Below are positions 6,964 through 15,134 of a DNA stretch of 43,724 nucleotides, one piece after another. The notes below the pieces were generated by a model. It was not told the DNA's origin, ran no database searches, and saw nothing but the letters and a program-made list of their open reading frames with translations. Position numbers and translations under genes: made by a program. The stretch spans positions 1 to 43,724 of the forward strand of contig JANXVU010000181.1 in the NCBI GenBank assembly GCA_025351485.1. The letters are read 5' to 3'. The DNA comes from Candidatus Eiseniibacteriota bacterium (lineage in GTDB: Bacteria; Eisenbacteria; RBG-16-71-46; JACRLI01). Position 1 is the first letter of the stretch. Every line of letters begins with the position of its first letter.

Positions 6964-9300
6964 ATGAAATCGCGGTGGTTCCTGTTTCTGGCGGTGGCAC
7001 TCGGCCTGTCCCTGCCGGCCATGTGCCGGGCCGGGATGGCGCCGACGTTTTTGCTGAAATGGGACAACAATGGAAAGCTCGGCGCGGTGATGGGCATCGC
7101 AGTGGACCGCAGTGGGAACGTTTATGTGGCCGATACGAAAAGCGACTACATTCATAAGTTCGATGGCATGGGCTCGCTGTTGATGGACTTGAAGTGCAGC
7201 CAGCCAGTGGGCGTCGCGGTCAGCTCATCCGGTCTCGTGTATGTGACCAGCCAGGGAACTCGCATGGTCCATCAGTTCGACAATGGCAAGGAAGTCAGGG
7301 CGTGGGGCAAGTTCGAAAGCCCAATGGGCGTCGCCGTGGATGGCGACGGATTTGTGTATGTCGCCGACAACAAGGCCCAAGTCCAGAAATTCACTGCCGA
7401 AGGCAAGTACATTTCCATGTTGAAGGTCTCCAATCCCACCGGAATCGCCGTCGACGCGATGGGCAATGTCTTCGTATCCAGCGGCAACTTCCGAATTGAA
7501 AAATTCGACGGCTTTGGGAATCCCCTCGGTGGTTGGGGTACCCTTGGCACCGATCCGGGCCAGCTCACGCTGCCCTCCGGGGTGGCCACCGACGCCGATG
7601 GAAACGTATACGTGGCCGAGCGCAAGTACTCGCGGATCCAGAAATTTTCGGGGTCCGGAGATTACCTGACCCAATGGGGTAGCAACGGAAGGAACGATGG
7701 GGAGTTTGCCGATCCATGGGGCGTGGCCGTCGGCTCCGACGGGAGCATCTTCGTCACGGACACGGGAAACCTGCGGGTTCAGAAGTTCGCAGTGCTGTGC
7801 GCCCTCACCGCGATTGGTTCGAATGTCCCCGTGGAGTTCAAGCCGGCCGGGATTTCGTTCACATTCGACCAGGTGGCCCAGGAAGGGACAACATGCTTGG
7901 GTATGCCCGCGAAGGCGCCCGCACCGCCGGGGGGGTATTTCGCAGGTATCGGCCCCCAGAACTACAGCGCGTCCACGACCGCGCTCTACACTGGATTCGT
8001 GCACGTTTGCATCAACTACAGCGACAAGTGGTTCAAGGAAGGCGACAAGGCGCTCGCGATATTCCAAATGGTGGACGGGGTTTGGGTAAACCAGACCACC
8101 GGCCACGATGAAGAGATGAACGTGATATGCGGAACCGTCATGCCGCTCGGCGTGTTTGCGCTGTTCACGGCGACACCGCCGTATGGCAGCGTGATCGGCC
8201 ACGTGCTCGCCGGTTGTCCGGCGCCTGAGACGCCGCTCCTTGGAGTTACCGTGGACGTCTATGAAGCCGGGCGTCCCGACCTGGTCGAGAGTGCCGTGAC
8301 GGATGAGGCGGGGTACTACCGGGTGAACATGCTCCCCGCGACCTTTGGGATCAAATACACCGTCCACGTGGTGACCCCCCTCGGGTACAGCACGCCCATC
8401 GAAGCGGTCAGCGTAGCATTCAAGGGCGGGCCGGTGCCGAAGGAACCTGCGCCGGCCCCGGTTGCCCCCCCGGTCCCCCAAAGTGACATAGCAACCGTCG
8501 ACTTTCCCATGGATTGCGTGATTCTCCCCTACGAGCCTCGATCGATCGGTTACTGGAAGCACCAGTTTGCGGTGGCCACGGGAGGCAAGGGCAAGGCCCA
8601 GGTGGATCCTGCGACCCTGTGCGGGTACCTGGACATGATCGTGAACCACTTCAACAGCAACGCAGTGAACTCCGTGATCGTCTACCAGCCGCCTTCCTGG
8701 GGCGGAAACGCTGAAAAACTGCAACTGGCGAGCGACCTCCTGAACCTGAAGGGCTCGGTCGAGATGATCGTCCGGGCGCGCCAGCAGCTCATTGCCTTGC
8801 TCCTCAATGTCGCCTCCGGCGGCATCAATCTGACGCGGGAAGTCAGCAAGGACGGCGCAACGCTGTCGCAGGCCATCACCTATTGCGACCAGCTGATCGA
8901 CGATCCCGCGGGCAACCACGAGAGGGCCAAGACCATCGCCGATGACATCAACAACGGGAAGAAGGTGGCGGCCGGAGTGATTCCGCTGGACACGCAGAAC
9001 ATTGCCTACAGACGTGGGGATGCCGCAGCGGACTTGATGGTGCGACCGAACCCGCTTCGCACATCGGCGCGAGTCGCCTACACCGTTCCGGCGGGCGGAC
9101 GTCCGGTCCAACTGGCTCTGTATGATGTCGCGGGGCGACGCGTGCAGAGCCTAATCAGCGGGCTGCAGCGGGCCGGGCGTCACGAGATGGACTGGACCGC
9201 CAACGTTCGCGGCGGCAACCGCACGGGTGCGGGAGTGTACTTCCTGCGTCTCACGGTCGGCGAGACGGTGAGCATCCGCCGGGTGGCAATCCTGCCGTAG
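6964..9300 (+). CDS. Secreted NHL-repeat protein with carboxypeptidase-regulatory-like and FlgD-like domains
   Basis: A 778-residue exported protein. A signal peptide (1-23, cleaving near 'AMCRA') is followed by six NHL beta-propeller repeats (about 38-278), each with a core like 'GVAVDGDGFVYVAD' and ending 'VQKF'. A spacer region (280-400) leads to a carboxypeptidase-regulatory-like fold (about 405-490, 'GSVIGHVLAG', 'AVTDEAGYYRV'). Next is a Pro-rich linker, then a helical region beginning 'SIGYWKHQFA' (about 526-690), a motif seen in other large secreted bacterial proteins but of unknown role. The protein ends in a FlgD-like Ig domain (about 690-778, 'VRPNPLRTSA', 'GVYFLRL'). GGAGGT five bases before ATG 6964 fixes the start. 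Likely a surface-attached binding protein; the ligand is unknown. Confidence 0.9.
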   Translation: MKSRWFLFLAVALGLSLPAMCRAGMAPTFLLKWDNNGKLGAVMGIAVDRSGNVYVADTKSDYIHKFDGMGSLLMDLKCSQPVGVAVSSSGLVYVTSQGTRMVHQFDNGKEVRAWGKFESPMGVAVDGDGFVYVADNKAQVQKFTAEGKYISMLKVSNPTGIAVDAMGNVFVSSGNFRIEKFDGFGNPLGGWGTLGTDPGQLTLPSGVATDADGNVYVAERKYSRIQKFSGSGDYLTQWGSNGRNDGEFADPWGVAVGSDGSIFVTDTGNLRVQKFAVLCALTAIGSNVPVEFKPAGISFTFDQVAQEGTTCLGMPAKAPAPPGGYFAGIGPQNYSASTTALYTGFVHVCINYSDKWFKEGDKALAIFQMVDGVWVNQTTGHDEEMNVICGTVMPLGVFALFTATPPYGSVIGHVLAGCPAPETPLLGVTVDVYEAGRPDLVESAVTDEAGYYRVNMLPATFGIKYTVHVVTPLGYSTPIEAVSVAFKGGPVPKEPAPAPVAPPVPQSDIATVDFPMDCVILPYEPRSIGYWKHQFAVATGGKGKAQVDPATLCGYLDMIVNHFNSNAVNSVIVYQPPSWGGNAEKLQLASDLLNLKGSVEMIVRARQQLIALLLNVASGGINLTREVSKDGATLSQAITYCDQLIDDPAGNHERAKTIADDINNGKKVAAGVIPLDTQNIAYRRGDAAADLMVRPNPLRTSARVAYTVPAGGRPVQLALYDVAGRRVQSLISGLQRAGRHEMDWTANVRGGNRTGAGVYFLRLTVGETVSIRRVAILP

Positions 9301-9321
9301 CCCGGAAGCGGAGAAGAACAG

Positions 9322-9358
9322 AATGGCGCCGCCGGGCACATACCCCGGCGGCGCCATT
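9322..9358 (+). terminator. Strong hairpin after the NHL-repeat gene
   Basis: A perfect 15-bp inverted repeat (arms 9322-9336 and 9344-9358, AATGGCGCCGCCGGG and its complement) with a 7-base loop, starting 21 bases after the stop codon. It is followed by GCTTTGCG, only a weak T-run. Confidence 0.7.
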
Positions 9359-9415
9359 GCTTTGCGTCCTGGGGTTGGGGCTTCCCAGCCCGGTCGAGCT
9401 GCTCCCCGTGCGGCA

Positions 9416-9444
9416 TTGAACCGCGGTCCCGGCTGGTGTAAACT
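9416..9444 (+). promoter_or_regulatory. Putative promoter of the LamG-like gene
   Basis: TTGAAC (9416-9421), 17 bases, TAAACT (9439-9444): four of six matches in each hexamer with ideal spacing, about 80 bases before ATG 9526. A 9-base direct repeat CCGCGGTCC (9421-9429 and 9462-9470) brackets the -10 element and may bind a regulator. Confidence 0.4.
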
Positions 9445-9525
9445 TATGGGCTGACTCTGGGCCGCGGTCCGTGGCCCTGGTACGCAACTCGTCGTCGTTC
9501 AACTTGCGAATCTGGGAGGCACCTC

Positions 9526-10341
9526 ATGCGTGTCCGTGAATCGGCATTCCATACCCTGGCAATTCTACTCTCGGTCGCGCTCGGGGTGATGACCTCGGCC
9601 CGTTCCGTCCACGCGCAGGCCTGCGCGCCGATTCCCGCGGGGCTGGTGAGCTGGTGGAAGCTGGAAGGGAATGCGCTGGACCTGCTCGGCTCGAACAACG
9701 GCGCTCTGGTCGGCGGCTCGTTCGAGGCTGCCGAAGTGGGCCAAGGCTACCGGCCCGCCGGCCTCGGCAGCCTGGTCCAGGTGCCTGACAACGCTTCGCT
9801 CAACCCGACCACGTTCACGGTGGACCTGTGGGCGAAGATCGACTACTTCCCGGTGTACAATGCCCCGCTCGTCTGGAAAGGCCAGTCCAACGGCGCGGAC
9901 AAGACCACTCCATTTGGGCTCGGGGTTTACGGGACCACTGAAAAGCCCGCACTCACGGGCTTCCCGTTCGCCGTGATCGGGAATGGCGTGGTCAGCCAGG
10001 AAGTGACGAGCCCCACGGCGATCGCGACGGGCGCGTTCTTCCACATGGCGCTGACGGCCGACGGGACCACCCTTTCGCTCTATGTCAACGGCCTGCTGGT
10101 CGACTCCGCCCCGCAACAATTGATCCCCGGCGCGAGTGCGTACGACCTGCAGCTCGGCGGCGTCGCCCAGCCCGGTGCGCTCAACATGCTCCCGGGAGTC
10201 ATCGACGAAGTCGAGATCCACAACCAGGCCGCCACCGCGGCCCAGATCCTGGCCATCTACCAGGCGGGCCCGGAAGGCAAGTGCCTGACCACGCCGCTCC
10301 GGGCGAAGACCTGGGGCCAGGTGCGGCGCAGCTACCGTTAG
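9526..10341 (+). CDS. Secreted LamG/concanavalin-A-like protein with C-terminal TWG..YR tag
   Basis: A 271-residue exported protein: signal peptide 1-31 ending 'SVHAQA', then a single LamG / concanavalin-A-like jelly-roll domain (about 37-250). Typical pieces are '[20 protein letters not shown]', 'FTVDLWAKI', '[19 protein letters not shown]' and '[18 protein letters not shown]'. Such domains bind glycans or proteins outside the cell. The last residues, '[11 protein letters not shown]' (261-271), closely match the end of another secreted protein in this window (encoded at 40745-41398) that shares no other similarity by eye. Unlike its neighbours it has no FlgD-like domain, so the short ending may substitute for it. 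A promoter-like element and a strong upstream terminator suggest its own transcript. Confidence 0.85.
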   Translation: MRVRESAFHTLAILLSVALGVMTSARSVHAQACAPIPAGLVSWWKLEGNALDLLGSNNGALVGGSFEAAEVGQGYRPAGLGSLVQVPDNASLNPTTFTVDLWAKIDYFPVYNAPLVWKGQSNGADKTTPFGLGVYGTTEKPALTGFPFAVIGNGVVSQEVTSPTAIATGAFFHMALTADGTTLSLYVNGLLVDSAPQQLIPGASAYDLQLGGVAQPGALNMLPGVIDEVEIHNQAATAAQILAIYQAGPEGKCLTTPLRAKTWGQVRRSYR

Positions 10342-10388
10342 TCCATCGTTCACGAGAAAACAACAGGCCACGCAGGGGGGAATCCAGG

Positions 10389-11504
10389 ATGAGCAGCGTA
10401 AGAGTACTTGTGGGCACGCGGAAGGGCGCATTCATTCTGACCTCCGACGCCGGGCGTGAGCGCTGGGATGTCAGCGGCCCCCACTTCGCGGGCTGGGAGA
10501 TCTACCACATGAAGGGCTCCCCCGTGGACCCGGACCGGCTCTACGCGTCGCAGTCCAGCGGCTGGTTCGGCCAGCAGATCCAGCGATCCAGCGACGGCGG
10601 CAAGACCTGGGAGCAGATGGACAACAAGTTCCTGTACGAAGGTGTCCCGGGCACCCACCAGTGGTACGACGGAACCCCCCATCCGTGGGAGTTCAAGCGC
10701 GTCTGGCACGTGGAGCCCTCGCTGACCGATCCGGACACCGTCTACGCCGGAGTCGAGGACGCGGCCATCTTTCGCACCACCGACGGTGGAAAGAGCTGGC
10801 AGGAACTGGCCGGGCTCCGCGGACACGGCACGGGTTCCCAGTGGACCCCGGGCGCGGGCGGAATGGGCCTGCACACCATCCTGCTGGATCCGGTCCAGAA
10901 GGGCCGGATCTACGTCGCCATCTCGGCGGCCGGAGCCTTCCGGAGCGACGATGCGGGCGCGACCTGGAAGCCCATCAACCAGGGCCTGCGGTCCGAATAC
11001 ATCCCCGATCCCACCGCCGAAGTGGGCCACTGCGTGCACCGCATCACCTTCCACCCTTCCCGCCCGGGCACCCTGTTCATGCAGAAGCACTGGGACGTCA
11101 TGCGCAGCGACAACGCCGGGGATTTGTGGCACGAGGTCAGCGGAAACCTGCCCACCGACTTCGGGTTCGTGATCGACGTCCACGCCCATGAGCCCGAGAC
11201 CATCTACGTGGTGCCCATCAAGAGCGACTCGGAGCACTTTCCGATCGACGGGAAACTGCGGGTGTACCGAAGCCGCACCGGCGGCAACGAGTGGCAGGAG
11301 CTCTCCAAGGGGCTGCCGGAGAAGGACTGCTACGTCAACGTGCTGAGGGATGCCATGGCCATCGACACGCTGGATTCCTGCGGCGTGTACTTCGGAACCA
11401 CGGGGGGCCAGGTCTACGTTTCCGCGGATTCCGGGGACACCTGGAAGGCTATCGTCCGCGACCTGCCCGCCGTGGTCTCGGTCGAGGTGCAAACCCTGCC
11501 ATGA
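10389..11504 (+). CDS. BNR/sortilin-like repeat protein (predicted beta-propeller)
   Basis: A 371-residue protein with repeated Asp-box motifs of the S-x-D-x-G-x-x-W type: 'SSDGGKTW', 'TTDGGKSW', 'SDDAGATW', 'SDNAGDLW' and 'SADSGDTW', plus a degenerate 'SRTGGNEW'. This is the pattern of BNR/sialidase-fold or YCF48-like propellers. There is no signal peptide; it starts '[17 protein letters not shown]', so it is probably cytoplasmic. Sialidase catalytic residues (the Arg triad) are not evident, so an enzyme name is not justified. An AGGGGGG run precedes ATG 10389; the frame is open upstream to 10281 but overlaps the preceding gene. Its TGA overlaps the start of a MoaD-like gene by four bases, so the two are probably produced together. 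Confidence 0.82.
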   Translation: MSSVRVLVGTRKGAFILTSDAGRERWDVSGPHFAGWEIYHMKGSPVDPDRLYASQSSGWFGQQIQRSSDGGKTWEQMDNKFLYEGVPGTHQWYDGTPHPWEFKRVWHVEPSLTDPDTVYAGVEDAAIFRTTDGGKSWQELAGLRGHGTGSQWTPGAGGMGLHTILLDPVQKGRIYVAISAAGAFRSDDAGATWKPINQGLRSEYIPDPTAEVGHCVHRITFHPSRPGTLFMQKHWDVMRSDNAGDLWHEVSGNLPTDFGFVIDVHAHEPETIYVVPIKSDSEHFPIDGKLRVYRSRTGGNEWQELSKGLPEKDCYVNVLRDAMAIDTLDSCGVYFGTTGGQVYVSADSGDTWKAIVRDLPAVVSVEVQTLP

Positions 11505-11797
11505 TCCGGGTCATGCTCCCGCAGCATTTGCGGACGCTTGCCCGGGTGGGAGCCGAGGTGCAGCTGGAAGTGCAGGGAGCGGTCACGCAGCGTTCAGTCC
11601 TGGATGCCCTGGAGGCGCGCTATCCGGCCCTCCAGGGCACGATCCGCGACCACGGCACACTGAAGCGCCGGCCCTTCCTGCGCTTCTTTGCCTGCGAAGA
11701 AGACCTCTCCCACGAGCCTCCGGACGCCCCGCTCCCGGGGGCCGTCGCCTCCGGTGCCGAGCCCTACCTGATCATCGGGGCCATCGCGGGCGGCTAA
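11501..11797 (+). CDS. MoaD/ThiS-like ubiquitin-fold sulfur-carrier protein
   Basis: A 98-residue protein starting '[17 protein letters not shown]' and ending in Gly-Gly ('IIGAIAGG'), the C-terminus that MoaD/ThiS proteins use for adenylation and thiocarboxylation. Size and the beta-grasp pattern ('[12 protein letters not shown]', 'RRPFLRFFA') fit the family. It overlaps the BNR-repeat gene by four bases (ATGA, 11501-11504), indicating translational coupling. No molybdopterin or thiamine genes lie nearby, so a role in those pathways is not supported by context; a carrier or modifier working with the BNR protein is an inference. Confidence 0.82.
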   Translation: MIRVMLPQHLRTLARVGAEVQLEVQGAVTQRSVLDALEARYPALQGTIRDHGTLKRRPFLRFFACEEDLSHEPPDAPLPGAVASGAEPYLIIGAIAGG

Positions 11798-11807
11798 GTC
11801 GGTGGAT

Positions 11808-14342
11808 CTACTTGTGGACCAGCCGGCTCCTCCAGATCGCCGCATCCGCGGGCCGACCCGCGGCTTCGTACATCGCCACCAGCCGGGCCACGTTGACCTG
11901 GGTCCGAGAGTTCTCCTCGCCGAATTGCTTTTCCAGTCCACGCTCCGCCTCCCGCAGCAGCGGCTCGGCCCGGCTCCATTCACGAGTCGCCGTGTAGTGC
12001 TCCCCCAGGACGCCGGTGGAACTGGCGACCAGCCAGTGCCCGGGTGGGAGATACTTGCGGCGCAGCTCCAGGCTTTCTTTCAGGGCCGCTTCCGCCCCCT
12101 GCGCATGCCCCAGCTTGTCCTCGGCCCGGCCAAGGGTCTGCAGCGCCGCGGGGATCGAACTGTGGCTGTCAGGGAGAAGTTTTCCGCGATAGGAAAGGAT
12201 CTCCCGGGCCATCTCCGCCGCCTGATGGTGACGACCCTCGGCGAACAGCATCATGGCGTAGTTCATCATGGTAAACGCCAGGTCCGGGTGCCCGGGTCCC
12301 AGCAGGATCTTGCGCTGGGCGATCGCATCCCGGTACATCGAGTCGGCTCCCTGGAACTTTCCCTGCAGATCCAACGCCGTGGCCAGCGCGTTTTCCACGT
12401 CTGCGATCTCCCGGTTGGGCGCCCGGTGATGTTCCTTGAGCATCTCGAGCGAGGCGCGGTGCAGCGATTCCGCCTCGGCCCACCTGCCCTGTTCGCCCAG
12501 GGCGACGGCCAGGTTGCTGAGGCTTGCCACGACTTCGTCGCTGCGCGGCCCCAGCAGCTTTGACTTGAGCGAAACCGCCTGGCGGTGCCATTTTTCCGCG
12601 CTCTTCATGTCGCCCTGGTCGTGGGCGGCGCTTCCAAGGTTGGAGTAAAGGCTTGCGAGCAGGGTGTCCTCCCGGGCCCCCAGGGACCGGTGCATCTCGA
12701 TGGCCTGCCGAAACGTGGAATCCGCGCGCGCCGGATCGCCGCGCTGCAGCTCGATCACGCCCAGATCGGACAAGAGGGTCGCCGCGTCGTGGCTGGCGGC
12801 GCCATTCAGCCGCCGGCTGATTTCCAGCGCGCTACGGAAGTGACGCTCGGACTCATCGAAGCGGCCCAGCGACAGGTAGCTCTGGCCCAGGACCGTCTCG
12901 AGTTCCTGCCGGACTTCCGGTTGGGCGGCCAGCTCCGATGGAATGCGGCGGGATGCGGCATCCAGAAGCTCCGACACCGGCACATCCCGGCCACCGGTCT
13001 CGGAGCGAACCGAACGCAGCAGGTCGGCCAGGAAGCCGCTCACCCGTTCGGCGCGCTCCTGGGCCAGGCGGGCCCGATTGGCCTCCATGCGCGTCGTGCC
13101 CATGCCCGCAGCCAGGGAGATCAGGATGAGAAGCCCCGCGGCCAGGGCCGGCGCATGCCGCCGAACATACTTCCCAAGCCGATAGCTCGTTCCGCCGCGC
13201 CGCGCCATCACCGGCAGCCCGGAAAGATACCGCTGCAGATCCTCCGCCAGGGCCTCGACTGTCCGGTAGCGCTGCTCCGGTTCGGGCCGCAGCGACATCT
13301 GGACGATGGCATCCAGATCGCCGGAGAGCTCGCTACGGAGCGCCCCGGCATCCGGTAGTCCGCGCGTCTCGGCCGCCTCGCGCGTGGCCACCGTGGAGGG
13401 TTTCCGCGAGGTGGTGGTGTCCCCGCCGCGATGTTCGGAGTCTGCCGGTCGCAGAGAGACCTGCTGCGGACGGGTGCCGGCCAGGAGTTCGTAGAGCACC
13501 ACCCCGAGGGAGTAGGTGTCGGTGGCGGTCCCGAGCGAATCGCCACGGATCTGCTCGGGGCTGGCATACTCGGGCGTGAACGCTCGCGCATCGCTGCGGG
13601 TCACCGGGAGCGGGGTCTCGCCACTCTCGTCCGCGATCAGCTTGGCGATGCCGAAATCCAGCAGCTTGACCGCGCCGTCCGGCGTGACCAGGATGTTGCC
13701 CGGCTTCACATCGCGGTGGACCACCAGTTTGGAGTGGGCGTATTGCACCGCGGCGCACACCTGGCCGAACAGATGGAGCCTCGATCGCACGTCCATCCGC
13801 CGGCTGTCACACCATTGGGTAATCGGCACCCCGTCCACGTATTCCATGACCAGGAAGGGCGTGCCCTCCGGGGAGACGCCGCCGTCGTAGAGCGTGGCGA
13901 TGTTGGGGTGTTCGAGGCTCGCCAGGATCTGGCGCTCGCGCCGGAACCGCGCCAGGGTTTCCTCCGTGAGTGGCCCGCCCTGCACCATTTTGATGGCGAC
14001 CCGCTTTTCGAACTGCTCGTCCGCCCGGGCGCCTTCATAAACCGCACCCATCCCGCCGACACCCAGCAGCCGGGTCACCGAATACGGTCCGAGCCGCTTC
14101 CCAACCAGAATGTTGGAGGCCGCCATGGCGGCGGAATAGTTGAGCGCCCCGGCCAGCTTGGGCGAAGTGGTCTCGGACTTTTCCAGCATGGCCTGGAGCC
14201 GCGGACGCAGCGGAACGTCCTTCGCATCCAATTCGGCCAGAAATTCCCGGCGCCCTTCGGACTCCAGATCGGCTGCCGCATCGAACAACTCCCGCAACCG
14301 GCGAATGTCCGCGCCGGAATCCGGCGGATCCGTGCGGCTCAT
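11808..14342 (-). CDS. Membrane Ser/Thr protein kinase with TPR sensor region
   Basis: An 844-residue Hanks-type kinase. The kinase domain (about 87-375) has the Gly loop 'LGVGGMGAVYEG', VAIK (K118), 'HRDVKPGN' (D211), DFG (229-231) and 'SPEQ', all intact, so it should be active. One TM helix follows (about 397-414), then about 400 residues of tetratricopeptide-like repeats ('SLGRFDESERHFRSALEI' and similar), predicted to lie outside the membrane and sense or scaffold. GGAGGAGAT precedes ATG 14342, which overlaps the TGA of the upstream ECF sigma gene by four bases. Such sigma-kinase pairs suggest that the kinase controls the sigma factor by phosphorylation, as established for some ECF groups (e.g. 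PknT/EcfP in Vibrio). Confidence 0.93.
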   Translation of the reverse strand: MSRTDPPDSGADIRRLRELFDAAADLESEGRREFLAELDAKDVPLRPRLQAMLEKSETTSPKLAGALNYSAAMAASNILVGKRLGPYSVTRLLGVGGMGAVYEGARADEQFEKRVAIKMVQGGPLTEETLARFRRERQILASLEHPNIATLYDGGVSPEGTPFLVMEYVDGVPITQWCDSRRMDVRSRLHLFGQVCAAVQYAHSKLVVHRDVKPGNILVTPDGAVKLLDFGIAKLIADESGETPLPVTRSDARAFTPEYASPEQIRGDSLGTATDTYSLGVVLYELLAGTRPQQVSLRPADSEHRGGDTTTSRKPSTVATREAAETRGLPDAGALRSELSGDLDAIVQMSLRPEPEQRYRTVEALAEDLQRYLSGLPVMARRGGTSYRLGKYVRRHAPALAAGLLILISLAAGMGTTRMEANRARLAQERAERVSGFLADLLRSVRSETGGRDVPVSELLDAASRRIPSELAAQPEVRQELETVLGQSYLSLGRFDESERHFRSALEISRRLNGAASHDAATLLSDLGVIELQRGDPARADSTFRQAIEMHRSLGAREDTLLASLYSNLGSAAHDQGDMKSAEKWHRQAVSLKSKLLGPRSDEVVASLSNLAVALGEQGRWAEAESLHRASLEMLKEHHRAPNREIADVENALATALDLQGKFQGADSMYRDAIAQRKILLGPGHPDLAFTMMNYAMMLFAEGRHHQAAEMAREILSYRGKLLPDSHSSIPAALQTLGRAEDKLGHAQGAEAALKESLELRRKYLPPGHWLVASSTGVLGEHYTATREWSRAEPLLREAERGLEKQFGEENSRTQVNVARLVAMYEAAGRPADAAIWRSRLVHK

Positions 14343-14914
14343 ATCTCCTCCCCAAGCGCCTGGGCCAGCCAGGCCTTGGCAAATCGCCAGTCCCGCTTCA
14401 CCGTGGCGGTGGACACTTCGAGGACCTCCGCGACCTCCTCCACCTCGAGACCCGCAAAGAACCGAAGCTCCACCACTTGGGCGCACCGTGGCTCCGCCAG
14501 GGCGAGTTGCTCCAGGGCGTCGTTCAATTCCAGCACGTCCAGGGGCGAAGCTTGCGGATCGGCCATGTCCCGGATTTGCGTGGGTTCGGCATTGGCGCCA
14601 CGCTTGGCGGCCCCACGGGCGCGAGCGTGGTCCACCAGGGCATGTCTCATGGCACGCGAAGCCGCTCTGAGGAAGTGGGACCGGTCTTCAAGGGCGGGCG
14701 CCTGCCCGCCGAAGAGCCGCAGGACGGCCTCGTGGAGAAGTGCGGTAGGTTCCAGGGTGTGTCCGCTTCGCTCCCGGCGCATGTGCCGGCCCGCGATGGA
14801 CCGCAGCTCCGCATAGGTGGCGGAGAACACTCGGTCCATGGCGTCCGGGGCGCCCGCACGGGCCTCCTGCAGGAGCCGGGTGACCGATTTGGGTTCGGGA
14901 TGGTTGTCGGGCAC
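14339..14914 (-). CDS. ECF-type RNA polymerase sigma factor (PF07638-like)
   Basis: Starting at GTG 14914 gives 191 residues, the usual length for this family. Region 2 contains 'YAELRSIAGRHMRRER' and 'HTLEPTALLHEAVLRLF', the hallmark of the Sigma70_ECF (PF07638) group common in Planctomycetes, Acidobacteria and relatives. Region 4 has the helix-turn-helix 'VAEVLEVSTATVKRDW'. No anti-sigma gene is adjacent; instead the stop overlaps the start of a TPR-containing Ser/Thr kinase by four bases. The start is uncertain: none of GTG 14914, ATG 14974 or the 15055 start has a clear ribosome-binding site, and a promoter-like element at 15043-15071 would exclude the longest form. Confidence 0.88.
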   Translation of the reverse strand: MPDNHPEPKSVTRLLQEARAGAPDAMDRVFSATYAELRSIAGRHMRRERSGHTLEPTALLHEAVLRLFGGQAPALEDRSHFLRAASRAMRHALVDHARARGAAKRGANAEPTQIRDMADPQASPLDVLELNDALEQLALAEPRCAQVVELRFFAGLEVEEVAEVLEVSTATVKRDWRFAKAWLAQALGEEI

Positions 14915-15042
14915 GCTTGGAGTCCGGTCGCGAAGTGGTGGCAGGCGGAAGCCTTTTCCCGCCGTAGCGACCATAGGGGGAGGCTGAGGTCGTCGATTCG
15001 GAAACCGGCGGGGGCTCACAAGTTTCCGAGTATTTCCCAATA

Positions 15043-15071
15043 ATAATGGGATCACAGACGCCGAATTGCAA
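15043..15071 (-). promoter_or_regulatory. Putative promoter of the sigma/kinase operon
   Basis: On the minus strand TTGCAA (15071-15066), 17 bases, CATTAT (15048-15043), four matches of six in each hexamer, in the only A+T-rich patch of the region. Transcription would begin near 15036, leaving a leader of about 60-120 bases depending on the sigma-factor start. Confidence 0.35.
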
Positions 15072-15134
15072 GACGGAACTGGGCCCGCCGGGGGGGGGAA
15101 ACATCCGGACAGTCCGTGACTTGCAGTCCGGCCG

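Noticed and set aside
7816-7826. GGTTCGAATG resembling a tRNA T-loop
   Set aside because: It lies inside the NHL-repeat coding sequence and no acceptor or anticodon stem can be formed around it.
7225-9111. A 628-codon minus-strand frame across the NHL-repeat gene
   Set aside because: The sense strand carries six NHL repeats and a FlgD-like domain; the antisense product has no domain.
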